From a bacterium (GTDB lineage Bacteria > Gemmatimonadota > Gemmatimonadetes > Longimicrobiales > RSA9), in contig QGVH01000019.1 in NCBI GenBank assembly GCA_003242735.1, positions 1 to 64,000 on the forward strand: DNA of 64,000 bases, given 5' to 3'. The translations under genes and the position numbers were made by a program. Positions 54,290 through 62,821 of the stretch are shown piece by piece. The notes under the pieces were generated by a model. The model was not told the DNA's origin. It saw nothing but the letters and a program-made list of their open reading frames with translations, and ran no database searches. The stretch's first letter is position 1. Every line of letters starts with the position of its first letter.

Positions 54290-55333
54290 GTGACGGCGGC
54301 GATGCTGCAGATGGCGGATACGCTGAAGCCGGAGAACCTGACCGGCCCGCAGAAGGTGGCCGTGTTCCTGATGGCGGTGGGCCCCGAGAAGGCGGCCGAG
54401 CTGACGAAGGGGTTCAGCCCGGAGGAGCTCGAGGCGGTGACGCTCGAGATCGCGCGGCTGGACAGCGTGCCGCGCAGCGTCACGGAAGCGGTGCTCGCGG
54501 AGTGGCGTGAACTGGAGAAAGCCGCCGGCTCGCTGGCCGCGGGCGGCGTCGAGTACGCGAGGCAGATCCTCGAGCGCGCGTTGGGGCCGCAGAAGGCAAT
54601 GACGGTCCTGCGCCGGATCCAGAACCAGCTCAACGACGGCAGGGGTTTCCGCACGCTGCGGCAGGCGGACCCGGATCAGCTCAGCACGGTGCTGCGCAAC
54701 GAGCACCCGCAGCTGATCGCGTTGATCCTGGCGCACCTGCCGCCGGAGCACACGGCCGCGGTGCTGAACCGGCTGCCGGCCACGCTCGGCGCCGACGTGC
54801 TGTTCCGCATCGCGCGCATGGAGAAGGTGTTGCCCGACGTGCTCCAGGCCATCGAGCAGGCGCTGGGGACGGAGGCGATGCTGTCGCTGTCCACGGACAT
54901 GAGTCTCGCGGGCGGGCCGGCTGCAGTGGCCGCTGTGCTGAACCTGGTCCCGGCGACGATCGAGCGTGACCTGCTCGAAGGCCTGAGCGCGCGGGATCCG
55001 GCGCTCGCGGACGAGATCAAGGACCTGATGTTCACGTTCGACGATCTCGCCAAGCTCGACGACCGCTCACTGCAGCGCGTGCTGCGCGATGTGGAGGTGA
55101 AGGAGCTGGCCCTGGCGCTGAAGGCCGCGAGCGAGGAGGTCAAGAACAAGATCCTCGGCACGATGTCGCAGCGTGCGGTGGCGGCGCTCAAGGAGGAGAT
55201 GGAGTTCCTGGGCGCGGTGCGGCTGCGGGACGTCGAGGCGGCGCAGGGGGCGATCGTCAAGGTCGTGCGCGCCCTCGAGGAGGCCGGCGAGATCGTCATC
55301 AACGGCGGCAGCGACGACCTGGTCATCGAGTGA
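54290..55333 (+). CDS. fliG: Flagellar motor switch protein FliG
   Basis: Rotor protein that contacts the MS ring and the stator, 347 residues. The N-terminal domain (GPQKVAVFLMAVGPEKAAELTKGFSPEELEAVTLEIARLD), the middle EHPQ motif (LRNEHPQLIALILAHLPPEHTAAVLNRLP) and the C-terminal torque helix (DLMFTFDDLAKLDDRSLQRVLRDVEVKELALALK) are all present. The GTG 54290 start fits GGAGG at 54279-54283 in the end of fliF; ATG 54302 is the alternative. Confidence 0.96.
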   Translation: MTAAMLQMADTLKPENLTGPQKVAVFLMAVGPEKAAELTKGFSPEELEAVTLEIARLDSVPRSVTEAVLAEWRELEKAAGSLAAGGVEYARQILERALGPQKAMTVLRRIQNQLNDGRGFRTLRQADPDQLSTVLRNEHPQLIALILAHLPPEHTAAVLNRLPATLGADVLFRIARMEKVLPDVLQAIEQALGTEAMLSLSTDMSLAGGPAAVAAVLNLVPATIERDLLEGLSARDPALADEIKDLMFTFDDLAKLDDRSLQRVLRDVEVKELALALKAASEEVKNKILGTMSQRAVAALKEEMEFLGAVRLRDVEAAQGAIVKVVRALEEAGEIVINGGSDDLVIE

Positions 55334-55347
55334 GCGTGGGGACCGTG

Positions 55348-56067
55348 ATGGCCACGGAGTGCTGCGACCTGGAAGTGTGGGCACCGGAGGAGCTGCTCCT
55401 GACGCGTATCGTGGTCGCGCCGGAGCCGGAACCCGAGCCGGAGCCCGGGGCCGTCGCCGTCGCGGCGGAGGATGCGGAAGCCCGTGCTGCCGAGGAGCAG
55501 GCCGCCGCGGAAGCGGCGAGGCAGATGGCGGAAGCGCTCGAGGCGAAATACCGCGAGGGCTACGAGGCGGGTCACGCGGCGGGATACGCGGCCGGACACC
55601 AGGCAGGGCGCGACGAGGGCGCACGCGCGGAGGCCGCACGCCTCGAGTCGGCGGTGCGCGCGGTCGAGGAGGCCGCCCGGGCGGTGCGGTCCGCAGAGGC
55701 GGAGCGTCTCGCGGCGATCGAGGACGACCTCCTGGTCCTTGCCCTTGCGGCGGCGCGGCAGATCGTGGGCAAGGCGGTGGAGCTCGAACCGGAGATCGTG
55801 GCCGACGTGGTGCGGCGCGCCATCGCACACTTCCCCGGTGAGCAGCCGCTGGTGATCCGGGTGAACCCGGAGGACCTGTCGGCGTTGACCACGACCACCG
55901 CCGCGGATGGCGGGCCGATCGCCATTGCGCCGGGCCGCGACGTCCGCTGGATGGCGGACCCGCAGATCGCCCGCGGCGGCTGCATTGTCGAGGGCAAGGA
56001 TCGGATCGTGGACGGTCGCGTGGACCTCGCACTCGAGCGCGCGTACTGGATGCTGCGCGATGGGTGA
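55348..56067 (+). CDS. fliH: Flagellar export apparatus protein FliH
   Basis: Regulator of the export ATPase FliI, 239 residues. It shows the typical layout: a Pro/Glu-rich N-terminus, a Gly-containing heptad stretch (YREGYEAGHAAGYAAGHQAGRDEG) and a C-terminal globular domain (LLVLALAAARQIVGKAVELEPEIVADVVRRAI; PLVIRVNPEDL; GRDVRWMADPQIARGGCIVE). ATG 55348 has GGGGA 5 nt upstream; GTG codons at 55330 and 55336 overlap the fliG stop. It overlaps the fliI start by 8 nt. Confidence 0.9.
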   Translation: MATECCDLEVWAPEELLLTRIVVAPEPEPEPEPGAVAVAAEDAEARAAEEQAAAEAARQMAEALEAKYREGYEAGHAAGYAAGHQAGRDEGARAEAARLESAVRAVEEAARAVRSAEAERLAAIEDDLLVLALAAARQIVGKAVELEPEIVADVVRRAIAHFPGEQPLVIRVNPEDLSALTTTTAADGGPIAIAPGRDVRWMADPQIARGGCIVEGKDRIVDGRVDLALERAYWMLRDG

Positions 56068-57394
56068 GCCGGCACGGGTGAAGCGGTTGGCGGACCTGCC
56101 GCGCTTCGCCGTCTACGGCCGCGTGCGGCGGGTCGTGGGGCTGGTCATCGAGGCCGCCGGCGTGGATGCGGCGCTCGGCGAGCTGTGCCGGATCACGCGC
56201 CCAGGTGATCAACAATCGGTGCTCGCCGAGGTGGTCGGCTTCCACGAGCGCGGCGTGTTGCTCATGCCGCTGGGCCGGATCGAGGGGGTGCACCCGGGCA
56301 GCGCGGTGCAGGCGCTCGGCCGCTCGTGGGGCGTGGATGTGGGGCCGGGTCTGCTGGGCAGGGTGCTGAACGGCCTCGGCCAGCCGATCGACGGGCGGGG
56401 TGATCTGGGCGCGGTCGAACGGGTGCCGCTGTTCGCCGACCCGCCGAATCCCCTCGAGCGGGACCTGGTGGACGAGCCGCTCGCGACCGGGATCCGCGCC
56501 ATCGATGGCCTCCTCACCCTGGGGCGCGGCCAGCGTGTGGGGATCTTCGCGGGCAGCGGCGTGGGCAAGAGCACGCTGCTCGGGATGATCGCGCAGCGGA
56601 CATCGGCGGACGTGAACGTCATCGCGCTGCTGGGCGAGCGCGGCCGCGAAGTCCGCGACTTCGTCGAGAACGCGCTCGGCCCCGAAGGCCTCGCCCGCTC
56701 GGTCGTGGTCGTCGCGACCGGCGACGAGGCCGCCCTGATCCGCGCGCGCGGCGCGCTCGTGGCGACAGCGATCGCCGAGTACTTCCGCGACCGCGGCAAG
56801 CACGTGCTGCTGATGGTGGATTCCATCACGCGCGTCGCCATGGCGTGGCGCGAGATCGGCCTGGCCGTGGGTGAGCCGCCGACGAGCAAGGGATACCCGC
56901 CCTCCGTGTTCGCCCTGCTGCCGCGCTTGCTGGAACGCGCGGGCACCGCGGCGCGAGGCTCGATCAGCGGGATCTACACCGTGCTCGTGGAGGGAGACGA
57001 CTTCAACGAGCCGATCGCGGATGCGGTCCGGTCCATCCTCGACGGACACATCGTGCTGAGCCGCCGGCTGGCGACGGCGGGCAGGTTCCCCGCCATCGAG
57101 GTGCTGGAGAGCACGAGCCGCGTACGCGACCGGATCATCGACGCCGAGCAGCGGCGCGCCGCGGACGCGGTGCTGAAGCTGTTGGCCGCGTACCGCGAGA
57201 AGGAGGACCTGATCGCGGTCGGCGCGTACCGCCAGGGCTCCGATCCTGTGGTGGACGCGGCGATCCGGATGCGCGAGCCGATCCTGTCGTTCCTCCGGCA
57301 GGGCACCGACGACCGGACGAGCTACGACGAGACGCGCCGACAGTTGATCGAGCTCGCGGCCGCGATCGAGAAGCGTCAGGAGGCGGCTGCATGA
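56060..57394 (+). CDS. fliI: Flagellum-specific ATPase FliI
   Basis: ATPase of the flagellar type III export apparatus, 444 residues, F1-beta-like. Walker A GSGVGKST (165-172), the LLGERGREVRDF and VLLMVDSITRVAMAWREI segments, [25 protein letters not shown] and the C-terminal helical domain are all intact. It acts on the cytoplasmic face with FliH and FliJ, the neighbouring genes. Stop overlaps the fliJ start (ATGA). Confidence 0.96.
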   Translation: MGEPARVKRLADLPRFAVYGRVRRVVGLVIEAAGVDAALGELCRITRPGDQQSVLAEVVGFHERGVLLMPLGRIEGVHPGSAVQALGRSWGVDVGPGLLGRVLNGLGQPIDGRGDLGAVERVPLFADPPNPLERDLVDEPLATGIRAIDGLLTLGRGQRVGIFAGSGVGKSTLLGMIAQRTSADVNVIALLGERGREVRDFVENALGPEGLARSVVVVATGDEAALIRARGALVATAIAEYFRDRGKHVLLMVDSITRVAMAWREIGLAVGEPPTSKGYPPSVFALLPRLLERAGTAARGSISGIYTVLVEGDDFNEPIADAVRSILDGHIVLSRRLATAGRFPAIEVLESTSRVRDRIIDAEQRRAADAVLKLLAAYREKEDLIAVGAYRQGSDPVVDAAIRMREPILSFLRQGTDDRTSYDETRRQLIELAAAIEKRQEAAA

Positions 57395-57864
57395 GCGCGT
57401 TTCGCTTCCCGCTGCAGAAGGTGCTGGAACTTCGCAAGCACCAAGAGCAGGTGGCGGCGCTGCGGCTGGCGGAGGCAGAGCGCGAGGCGGAGCGGGCGCG
57501 CCGCGCGCTGGACGCCCTCGAGGAGCTGCGCCGGCAGGGACACGACCGGCTCGCGCAAGCGCACGGCGCCGGCGGCCTGGCGGGCCATCTCCAGAACCTC
57601 CGGTACGTGGTGGATCGGCTCACGCAGCTCGTGGCGGACGCAGACGCGATGACACGTGCCGCGGATGAGCGGGTCTCCGCGATGCTGGCCGAGCTCTCGG
57701 TGGCGCTCCGGGAGCGGAGGATCATGGACCGGCTGCGCGAGCGGAGCCTGGCCGAGTGGCGGCTCGAGCAGGCGCGCGCGGAGCAGAAGCTGATGGACGA
57801 CGTGGCGACCGAACGCCACGAACGCAACGCTGTCCTCCAGGTGACGGAGGATCCCGAGCCATGA
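57391..57864 (+). CDS. fliJ: Flagellar export protein FliJ
   Basis: A 157-residue coiled-coil protein that activates FliI and escorts export chaperones. It begins MSAFRFPLQKVLELRKHQEQVA, the FliJ hallmark, and is charged and helical throughout, with Arg/Glu-rich heptads (EREAERARRALDALEELRRQ; RRIMDRLRERSLAEWRLEQARAEQKLMDD). It overlaps fliI and the next gene by 4 nt each. Confidence 0.9.
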   Translation: MSAFRFPLQKVLELRKHQEQVAALRLAEAEREAERARRALDALEELRRQGHDRLAQAHGAGGLAGHLQNLRYVVDRLTQLVADADAMTRAADERVSAMLAELSVALRERRIMDRLRERSLAEWRLEQARAEQKLMDDVATERHERNAVLQVTEDPEP

Positions 57865-58448
57865 CGAGGATGATCGTGTGGGCGTGCCTGGGCTTCACTC
57901 TCGGCCTGGGCGGGGCGACCGCCGTGCTCGCGATCCGCGGGCAAGGAGCCGCCGAGGAGGCGAACGCACTGCCGGCGGACAGCACGGGCATCGCGCTGGC
58001 GGATTCGGCCGCGATCGCGCTGCCCGCGGAGGGCGTTCTCGCCGCCGACAGCACGGCTGCGACGGAAGCGCCGATCGCCGCGATCGCCGCGGACAGCGCC
58101 GCGGTCGGAGTCGTGGCGCGCGGCAATGGGAGGGCAGCGGCGGGGGCGGGCGCAGCGGGCGGCGCGCGCGATACGGCGGCCGGAGAGGCGCGCGCGGTGG
58201 CAGAGGCGCCGCGAGCCGCAGCGGGCGGTGCGGATGCCGGCGCAGCCGTCGCGCGGGTGGCGAAGATCTTCGGCGCCATGGAGCCGCAGGACGCGGCGCG
58301 CCTGCTCGAGCTCCTGCAGAACGATCAGGTGCAGAAGATCCTCGCGCACATGCCGGAGCGGAAGGTCGCGGCGATCCTCGTGCACCTCGACCCGGCACGT
58401 GCCGCGGAGCTGAGCCGCCAGGCACTGCGAACCCCGGAGATGCACTGA
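57861..58448 (+). CDS. MotE/MgtE-N-like flagellar protein
   Basis: A 195-residue protein with one N-terminal transmembrane helix (MIVWACLGFTLGLGGATAVLAI), a long periplasmic Ala-rich linker (about 35-130) and a C-terminal MgtE_N-like helical domain (VAKIFGAMEPQDAARLLELLQNDQVQKILAHMPERKVAAILVHLDPARAAELSRQAL). This architecture matches MotE, a periplasmic chaperone for the motor protein MotC in other bacteria, encoded at the same place between fliJ and fliK. Function is inferred from family and position. Its start overlaps fliJ (ATGA). Confidence 0.8.
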   Translation: MTRMIVWACLGFTLGLGGATAVLAIRGQGAAEEANALPADSTGIALADSAAIALPAEGVLAADSTAATEAPIAAIAADSAAVGVVARGNGRAAAGAGAAGGARDTAAGEARAVAEAPRAAAGGADAGAAVARVAKIFGAMEPQDAARLLELLQNDQVQKILAHMPERKVAAILVHLDPARAAELSRQALRTPEMH

Positions 58449-58509
58449 GACCACGGCCAGAGCACCAGACCGGTGCGACGGCCGGCACACCCGAAAGGAG
58501 GGTGGAGAC

Positions 58510-59997
58510 GTGAACGTTGCGGTCGGACCGCTCCCGGTCGCGGGGGCGGCATCCTCGCCCGGCGCGGCGGCGCCGGAGGCCAGGCCGCCCGGCGGAGCCC
58601 GGGAGCCCGGGTTCTCCAAGGCGCTGTCGGGCGCGCTGAGCAGGAGCGCTGCGGAGCGTCCCCGGGGCGCCGCGCGGGCAGCGCCGGGCGCGGCCGGGTC
58701 CGACGAGGCCGGTGCCCCGGCAGAGGATCGACGTCGGTCCGTCGAAGCGGCAGCCGGCGCCGTCGCGGCGTTGATCGCGCAGATGGCGCCGCTGTCCGAG
58801 AACCCACCTGCGGAGGCGGCAGCCGGCACGGGTGCCGGCGTGGACGCGGCGGAAGGCGGTGCTGCCGACGCGGGCCAGGCCGCGCACGCGTCGTCGCCCG
58901 AGGCCGGTGCGGTTCCGGCGCTGGGCGTGGCCAGGGGCGCCGGCCGCGCAGGGAGTGCGGCGGACGAGAGGAGCTCGCCCGCGTCCCTGCTCGATCGGCT
59001 GGACCCGGTGTTCAGGAGCAAGCTGGAGCGCGTGCAGGCTCGGATGGCGGCCGAGTTCGGCCACCGGGTCGAGGTCGTGGAAGGATACAGGGACCAGGCG
59101 CGGCAGGACATGCTGTACGCCCAGGGCCGCACGATGCCGGGCCCGGTGGTCACGTGGACGCGCAACTCGCTCCATACGGTGGGCCGCGCCGCTGATGTGA
59201 TCATCGACGGCAGCTACGACAACCCGGAGGCGTACGAGCGGCTGGCGCAGATCGCCCGCGAGGAAGGGCTCCGCACCCTCGGCCCCCGGGACGCCGGGCA
59301 CATCGAGTTGCCGCGCGATGCGGCGGCCGAGACACACTCCGCAGGGGCGGGGGGCGCCCGGGTCGCGCAGGTCGCCGAAGTGGCTCGGGTCGCCAGCGTG
59401 GCGCGCGTGGCGCAGCCGGCCGAGCCGGCGCCCGTCGCCGCGCCGGCGGCCGTGGCGGCGCCGGGCGTCGCTCCCGCGGCCGATGCCGGCACTGCGGCGC
59501 CGTCGGGTGGGCGTGTGCCCGCCGGCCTGGAGTCGGTGGCCCGCGTCTCCAGCGTGCTGGAGGCCGCCGGCGCCGCGGCGGCGCGGCCGCGCTCGCACGT
59601 GCTGCTGGATGTGCGGGACGCCGCCGGCAACCCGACGCGGATCCGCGTGGACCTGCGAGGCTCGCTGCTCGCCGCGACGATCGATGCTGCGGATCCCGCC
59701 GCGGCAGAGCGGATGGCCGCACGGCTGGGCGAGCTGCACCGGGCGCTCGAGCGCCAAGGCATCGAGAACACACAGCTACGCGTGCGTGCACACTCGCAGG
59801 TCGGCGTGGATGCGGTGCGGGCCGCGAGCGGCGCGGAATCCATCACGCCCATGGCGAGCACGCTCGCGCAGCGTGGCGACATGACGGGGGAGCGCCGGCC
59901 CCCGACGCCCGACACGTCGGGCCAGCACGGATCGCGCGATCCCGACGGGGACCTGCAGCGTTCGCGCAGGGAGCAACGACAGGGGAGGACTCCATGA
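58510..59997 (+). CDS. FliK-position protein with an M15-type peptidase domain
   Basis: A 495-residue protein in the fliK position before flgD. Residues 1-157 are Ala/Gly/Pro-rich. Residues 158-268 form a peptidase M15 (VanY/endolysin-like) domain: LLDRLDPVFRSKLERVQAR, EGYRDQARQDMLYAQGRT, zinc ligands His222 and Asp229 in SLHTVGRAADV, and DAGHIEL with His264. A Val/Ala/Arg-repeat linker (285-302) follows, then residues 360-430 resemble the FliK C-terminal hook-length domain (VLLDVRDAAGNPTRIRVDLRG, LHRALERQGIENTQLRV). The tail is Arg/Gln-rich. It may combine hook-length control with peptidoglycan cleavage. GGAGGGTGGAGACG precedes GTG 58510. Stop overlaps flgD (ATGA). Confidence 0.82.
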   Translation: MNVAVGPLPVAGAASSPGAAAPEARPPGGAREPGFSKALSGALSRSAAERPRGAARAAPGAAGSDEAGAPAEDRRRSVEAAAGAVAALIAQMAPLSENPPAEAAAGTGAGVDAAEGGAADAGQAAHASSPEAGAVPALGVARGAGRAGSAADERSSPASLLDRLDPVFRSKLERVQARMAAEFGHRVEVVEGYRDQARQDMLYAQGRTMPGPVVTWTRNSLHTVGRAADVIIDGSYDNPEAYERLAQIAREEGLRTLGPRDAGHIELPRDAAAETHSAGAGGARVAQVAEVARVASVARVAQPAEPAPVAAPAAVAAPGVAPAADAGTAAPSGGRVPAGLESVARVSSVLEAAGAAAARPRSHVLLDVRDAAGNPTRIRVDLRGSLLAATIDAADPAAAERMAARLGELHRALERQGIENTQLRVRAHSQVGVDAVRAASGAESITPMASTLAQRGDMTGERRPPTPDTSGQHGSRDPDGDLQRSRREQRQGRTP

Positions 59998-60659
59998 TCA
60001 CTGAGGCGACGGCGTCGCAGATACATCGGACCGCGCCGGTCGCTGCGCCGAGCAGCGTCCTCGGCAAGGACGAGTTCCTGAAGCTCCTGGTGGCGCAGCT
60101 CAGGCACCAGGACCCGCTCAGCCCGATGGAGGGCGCCGAATTCGCTTCGCAGCTGGCGCAGTTCTCGAGCGTCGAGCAGCTGATCAACCTCAACGACCGC
60201 CTGGCGTTGGTCGCAGCGCTGGATGAGGCCGTGCTCCACGCCGTCAACACCAACGCGGCGCTCGGCCTGATCGGCCGGGGCGTGCACGCGTTCGGCAACG
60301 AGGTCGCGGTCTCCGACACGGGCGAAGGGTCGGTGACGTTCACGGTCGGAGGGCAGGGCGGACAGGCCACGCTCCGCCTCTTCGACGCGGCCGGCCGGGA
60401 GGTCGCCGCCGTGGATCTCGGCGTGCTGTCCGGCGGCCGGCAACGGGTGGATCTTGACCAGGTGACGAGCGGCATCGCCCCGGGCACGTACACGTACCGC
60501 GTGGACGTGGTGGACGCGGAGGGTGGCGCCGTCGAGGTGACGACGTACACCAGCGGGATCGTCACCGGTGTGCGCCATGGAGCCAATGGGCTGGTGCTCG
60601 TCGTCGGGCCGTTCGAGATCCCGCTGGGCGAGATCGCGGAAGTCGAAACATCACTCTGA
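59994..60659 (+). CDS. flgD: Flagellar hook assembly protein FlgD
   Basis: Hook cap/scaffold protein, 221 residues. The FlgD N-terminal motif LGKDEFLKLLVAQLRHQDPLSPMEGAEFASQLAQFSSVEQLINLN is complete, followed by the beta-sandwich (Tudor/FnIII-like) part (VTFTVGGQGGQATLRLFDAAGREVAAVDLG; GIAPGTYTYRVDVVDAEGG). Normal length. GGGGAGG lies 6 nt before the ATG, which overlaps the previous stop by 4 nt. Confidence 0.95.
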   Translation: MITEATASQIHRTAPVAAPSSVLGKDEFLKLLVAQLRHQDPLSPMEGAEFASQLAQFSSVEQLINLNDRLALVAALDEAVLHAVNTNAALGLIGRGVHAFGNEVAVSDTGEGSVTFTVGGQGGQATLRLFDAAGREVAAVDLGVLSGGRQRVDLDQVTSGIAPGTYTYRVDVVDAEGGAVEVTTYTSGIVTGVRHGANGLVLVVGPFEIPLGEIAEVETSL

Positions 60660-60676
60660 TCGGGAGGTGGAGTGCG

Positions 60677-61915
60677 ATGATGCGCTCGCTGTTCGCCGGC
60701 GTTTCCGGCATGCGGAACCACCAGGTCCGAATGGATGTCATCGGCAACAACATCGCGAACGTGAACACCCTCGGCTTCAAGGCGAGCCGGGTCACGTTCG
60801 AGGAGGCGCTCTCGCAGCTCGTGCGGGGCGCGAGCCGGCCCGGCGCCACCGGATCCGCGTCGGTGGGTGGGAGGAACCCCATGCAGGTCGGCCTCGGCGT
60901 CAACCTCGGGAGCATCGACAGGCTGTTCACGCAGGGCAACCTGGAGAACACCGGCGTCACGACGGACCTGGCCATCCAGGGCGATTCGCTCTTCGTGCTC
61001 TCCGACGGGAGCCGGTACTACTACACGCGTGCGGGCAATTTCCAGATCGACGGGAGCGGCCGTCTCGTTTCGGCGACGAACGGGCTCACCGTGCAGGGCC
61101 GGATCGCTGTGGATGGCGTGCTGACGGACCAGATCGGCGACATCGTCCTGCCCATCGGCCAGAGCGCGCCTGCCAGGGCCACGAGCACCGTCCGCCTCGC
61201 CGGGAACCTGGATGCGCAGGCGGCCGACGGGACCACGCGCGAGACGACCATCACCGTGTACGACTCGCTGGGTACGACCCACGAGCTGCGCGTCGTGTTC
61301 ACGAAGAACGGCCCTGCCTGGGACCTCAGCGTGTTCGCGGATGGCGGCACCACCGCGATCGGTACGGGCACGGTCACGTTCACGGCCGATGGGCGGCTCG
61401 ATTCGCCGCAGTCGCAGAGCGTGAGCTTCGATCCCGGCAACGGCGCCAACACGCTGAACATCGACCTGGTGTTCGGCACGCCCGGCGGGCTGGATGGGCT
61501 CACGGGGTTCGGCGGCGCGATGACCGCGGTCCTGCGGGAGCAGGACGGCTATCCGGCCGGCGAGCTCGAGGGCATCACCATTGACCGGACGGGCACCATC
61601 ACCGGTTCGTTCTCCAACGGTACGGTCATGACGCTGGCGCAGATCGCGCTGGCCGACTTCAGCAATCCGGCCGGCCTGTACAGCGACGGCGGCAACATGT
61701 ACACGGAGTCACCCAATTCCGGCGCGCCGGTGATCGGGTTCGCGGGCGAGAGCAGCCCGTCCACGATCGCGTCCGGCACGCTCGAGATGTCGAACGTGGA
61801 CCTCGCCCAGGAGTTCACCAACATGATCATCACGCAGCGGGGCTTCCAGTCCAACGCGCGGGTGATCTCGTCCAGCGACGAGATGCTGCAGGAGCTGGTG
61901 AACCTGAAGCGCTAG
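60677..61915 (+). CDS. flgE: Flagellar hook protein FlgE
   Basis: Main hook subunit, 412 residues. N-terminal motif MMRSLFAGVSGMRNHQVRMDVIGNNIANVNTLGFKASRVTFEE, the hook-specific domains (DLAIQGDSLFVLSDGSRYYYTRAGNFQIDGSGRLVSATNGLTVQG; TITVYDSLGTTHELRVVF) and the C-terminal helix (SNVDLAQEFTNMIITQRGFQSNARVISSSDEMLQELVNLKR) are all there, so it is complete. Last gene before the operon terminator; no flbD or mot genes follow as in many other species. Confidence 0.96.
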   Translation: MMRSLFAGVSGMRNHQVRMDVIGNNIANVNTLGFKASRVTFEEALSQLVRGASRPGATGSASVGGRNPMQVGLGVNLGSIDRLFTQGNLENTGVTTDLAIQGDSLFVLSDGSRYYYTRAGNFQIDGSGRLVSATNGLTVQGRIAVDGVLTDQIGDIVLPIGQSAPARATSTVRLAGNLDAQAADGTTRETTITVYDSLGTTHELRVVFTKNGPAWDLSVFADGGTTAIGTGTVTFTADGRLDSPQSQSVSFDPGNGANTLNIDLVFGTPGGLDGLTGFGGAMTAVLREQDGYPAGELEGITIDRTGTITGSFSNGTVMTLAQIALADFSNPAGLYSDGGNMYTESPNSGAPVIGFAGESSPSTIASGTLEMSNVDLAQEFTNMIITQRGFQSNARVISSSDEMLQELVNLKR

Positions 61916-61941
61916 TCGCGCTGCACGCCCGGTGCGGACCG

Positions 61942-61989
61942 GCGAGGACGGCGGCGGCCGCGTGGTGCGGCCGTCGCCGTCCTCGCTTT
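61942..61989 (+). terminator. Terminator of the flgB-flgE operon
   Basis: Perfect 12-bp outer stem GCGAGGACGGCG / CGCCGTCCTCGC (61942-61953, 61975-61986) enclosing further GCGGCC pairing, followed by TTT. Confidence 0.8.
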
Positions 61990-62051
61990 CCGTCGGCGTG
62001 CGCTTCCGGGTCGTTGTGGTCGGCGCGCCCGGCAAGGTCCGCCGGTGGGGC

Positions 62052-62066
62052 CGGCAGAGACTGCCG
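62052..62066 (+). promoter_or_regulatory. Candidate enhancer site for the sigma-54 activator (fliL operon)
   Basis: CGGCAG-AGA-CTGCCG (flanked by C and G, extending the symmetry to CCGGCAG/CTGCCGG), about 130 bp upstream of the fliL -24 element. It is the same inverted repeat as at 51077-51091. Confidence 0.55.
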
Positions 62067-62186
62067 GGTGGGGGTGGGTGCAGGGTGCGGCGGCGCGACC
62101 GCGGGTGTTCGGGCGTGATCGTGTAATTGAGTGTGGAGAAACAACTTGCGTCTGATGTTCGTTCCGGGCGTCGAGCGGTTGCGGAC

Positions 62187-62201
62187 TGGTACGGGCCGTG
62201 C
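62187..62201 (+). promoter_or_regulatory. Sigma-54 (-24/-12) promoter of the fliL operon
   Basis: TGGTACG-GGCC-GTGC followed by TTT: GG at 62188-62189 and GC at 62200-62201 with exactly 10 bases between; two mismatches to TGGCACG-N4-TTGC. Predicted start near 62213, about 35 nt before the fliL ATG. Confidence 0.65.
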
Positions 62202-62247
62202 TTTCGCGGGGGCGGCGTGGAGCCGAATGGAACGCGTGGAGGAGTCG

Positions 62248-62799
62248 ATGGCGGAAGCTCAGGGTGCGAAGGAAGGAACGCCGCTGGCCGCGTCCACGTC
62301 GGGCGCGCCAACGCCGGCCGCGCCGGCGCCGGGCGGAGCGCGACGTACGCTTTCGGCGGTCGCGATGCTGCTCGTGGGACTCGCGGTGGGGGCGGGTGTG
62401 GGGGTCGTCGCGGGCGGGACGCTGCTGGCGGCGTGGCGCTCGGGGGCGCTGGAGAGCGAGAGCCACGAGCGGCGTGAGCAGACGGGTCCTGTGAGTCCGG
62501 CGCTGACGCACACGATCGATGCGCTGGTGGTGAACCCGGCCGGCTCGGATGGGCTGCGCTTCCTGATGGCGACGATGGTGGTGGAAGTGGATGCGCCGGG
62601 GACGGTGGATCAGCTCCAGCGTCGGGACGCGGAGGTGCGCGAAGCCATCCTGCGCACCCTCGGCTCGAAGACGGTGCCGGAGCTCGCGGACGTCGCCCAT
62701 CGCGATGCGTTGAAGGAGGAGTTGCGGGCGACGCTGCTGAAGGTCCTGGACCGCGGCGACGTTCTCCGGATCCACCTGCCGCAGTTCGTGATCCAGTAG
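62248..62799 (+). CDS. fliL: Flagellar basal body-associated protein FliL
   Basis: Single-pass membrane protein that supports the motor/stator, 183 residues. The N-terminus is disordered, Ala/Pro-rich; a transmembrane helix (LSAVAMLLVGLAVGAGVGVVAGGTLLAAW) is followed by the periplasmic FliL domain (TIDALVVNPAGSDGLRFLMATMVVEVD, REAILRTLGSKTVPELADVAHRDALKEELRATLLKVL, VLRIHLPQFVIQ). ATG 62248 follows GGAGG by 5 nt; ATG 62227 is an alternative. First gene of the second flagellar operon. Confidence 0.9.
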   Translation: MAEAQGAKEGTPLAASTSGAPTPAAPAPGGARRTLSAVAMLLVGLAVGAGVGVVAGGTLLAAWRSGALESESHERREQTGPVSPALTHTIDALVVNPAGSDGLRFLMATMVVEVDAPGTVDQLQRRDAEVREAILRTLGSKTVPELADVAHRDALKEELRATLLKVLDRGDVLRIHLPQFVIQ

Positions 62800-62821
62800 T
62801 CGGCAGTCGAGGAAGGCGAGG

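Larger units (their letters stand above)
61916..62247 (+). other. Inter-operon region between flgE and fliL
   Basis: 332 bp with no gene. It holds the flgE terminator, the inverted repeat at 62052-62066 and the sigma-54 promoter at 62187-62201. A second -24/-12-like sequence at 62134-62149 has an 11-base spacing and was not accepted. Confidence 0.6.

Noticed and set aside
62134..62149. TGG-N9-TTGC sequence as a second sigma-54 promoter before fliL
   Set aside because: GG and GC are separated by 11 bases instead of 10; the site at 62187-62201 has correct spacing.
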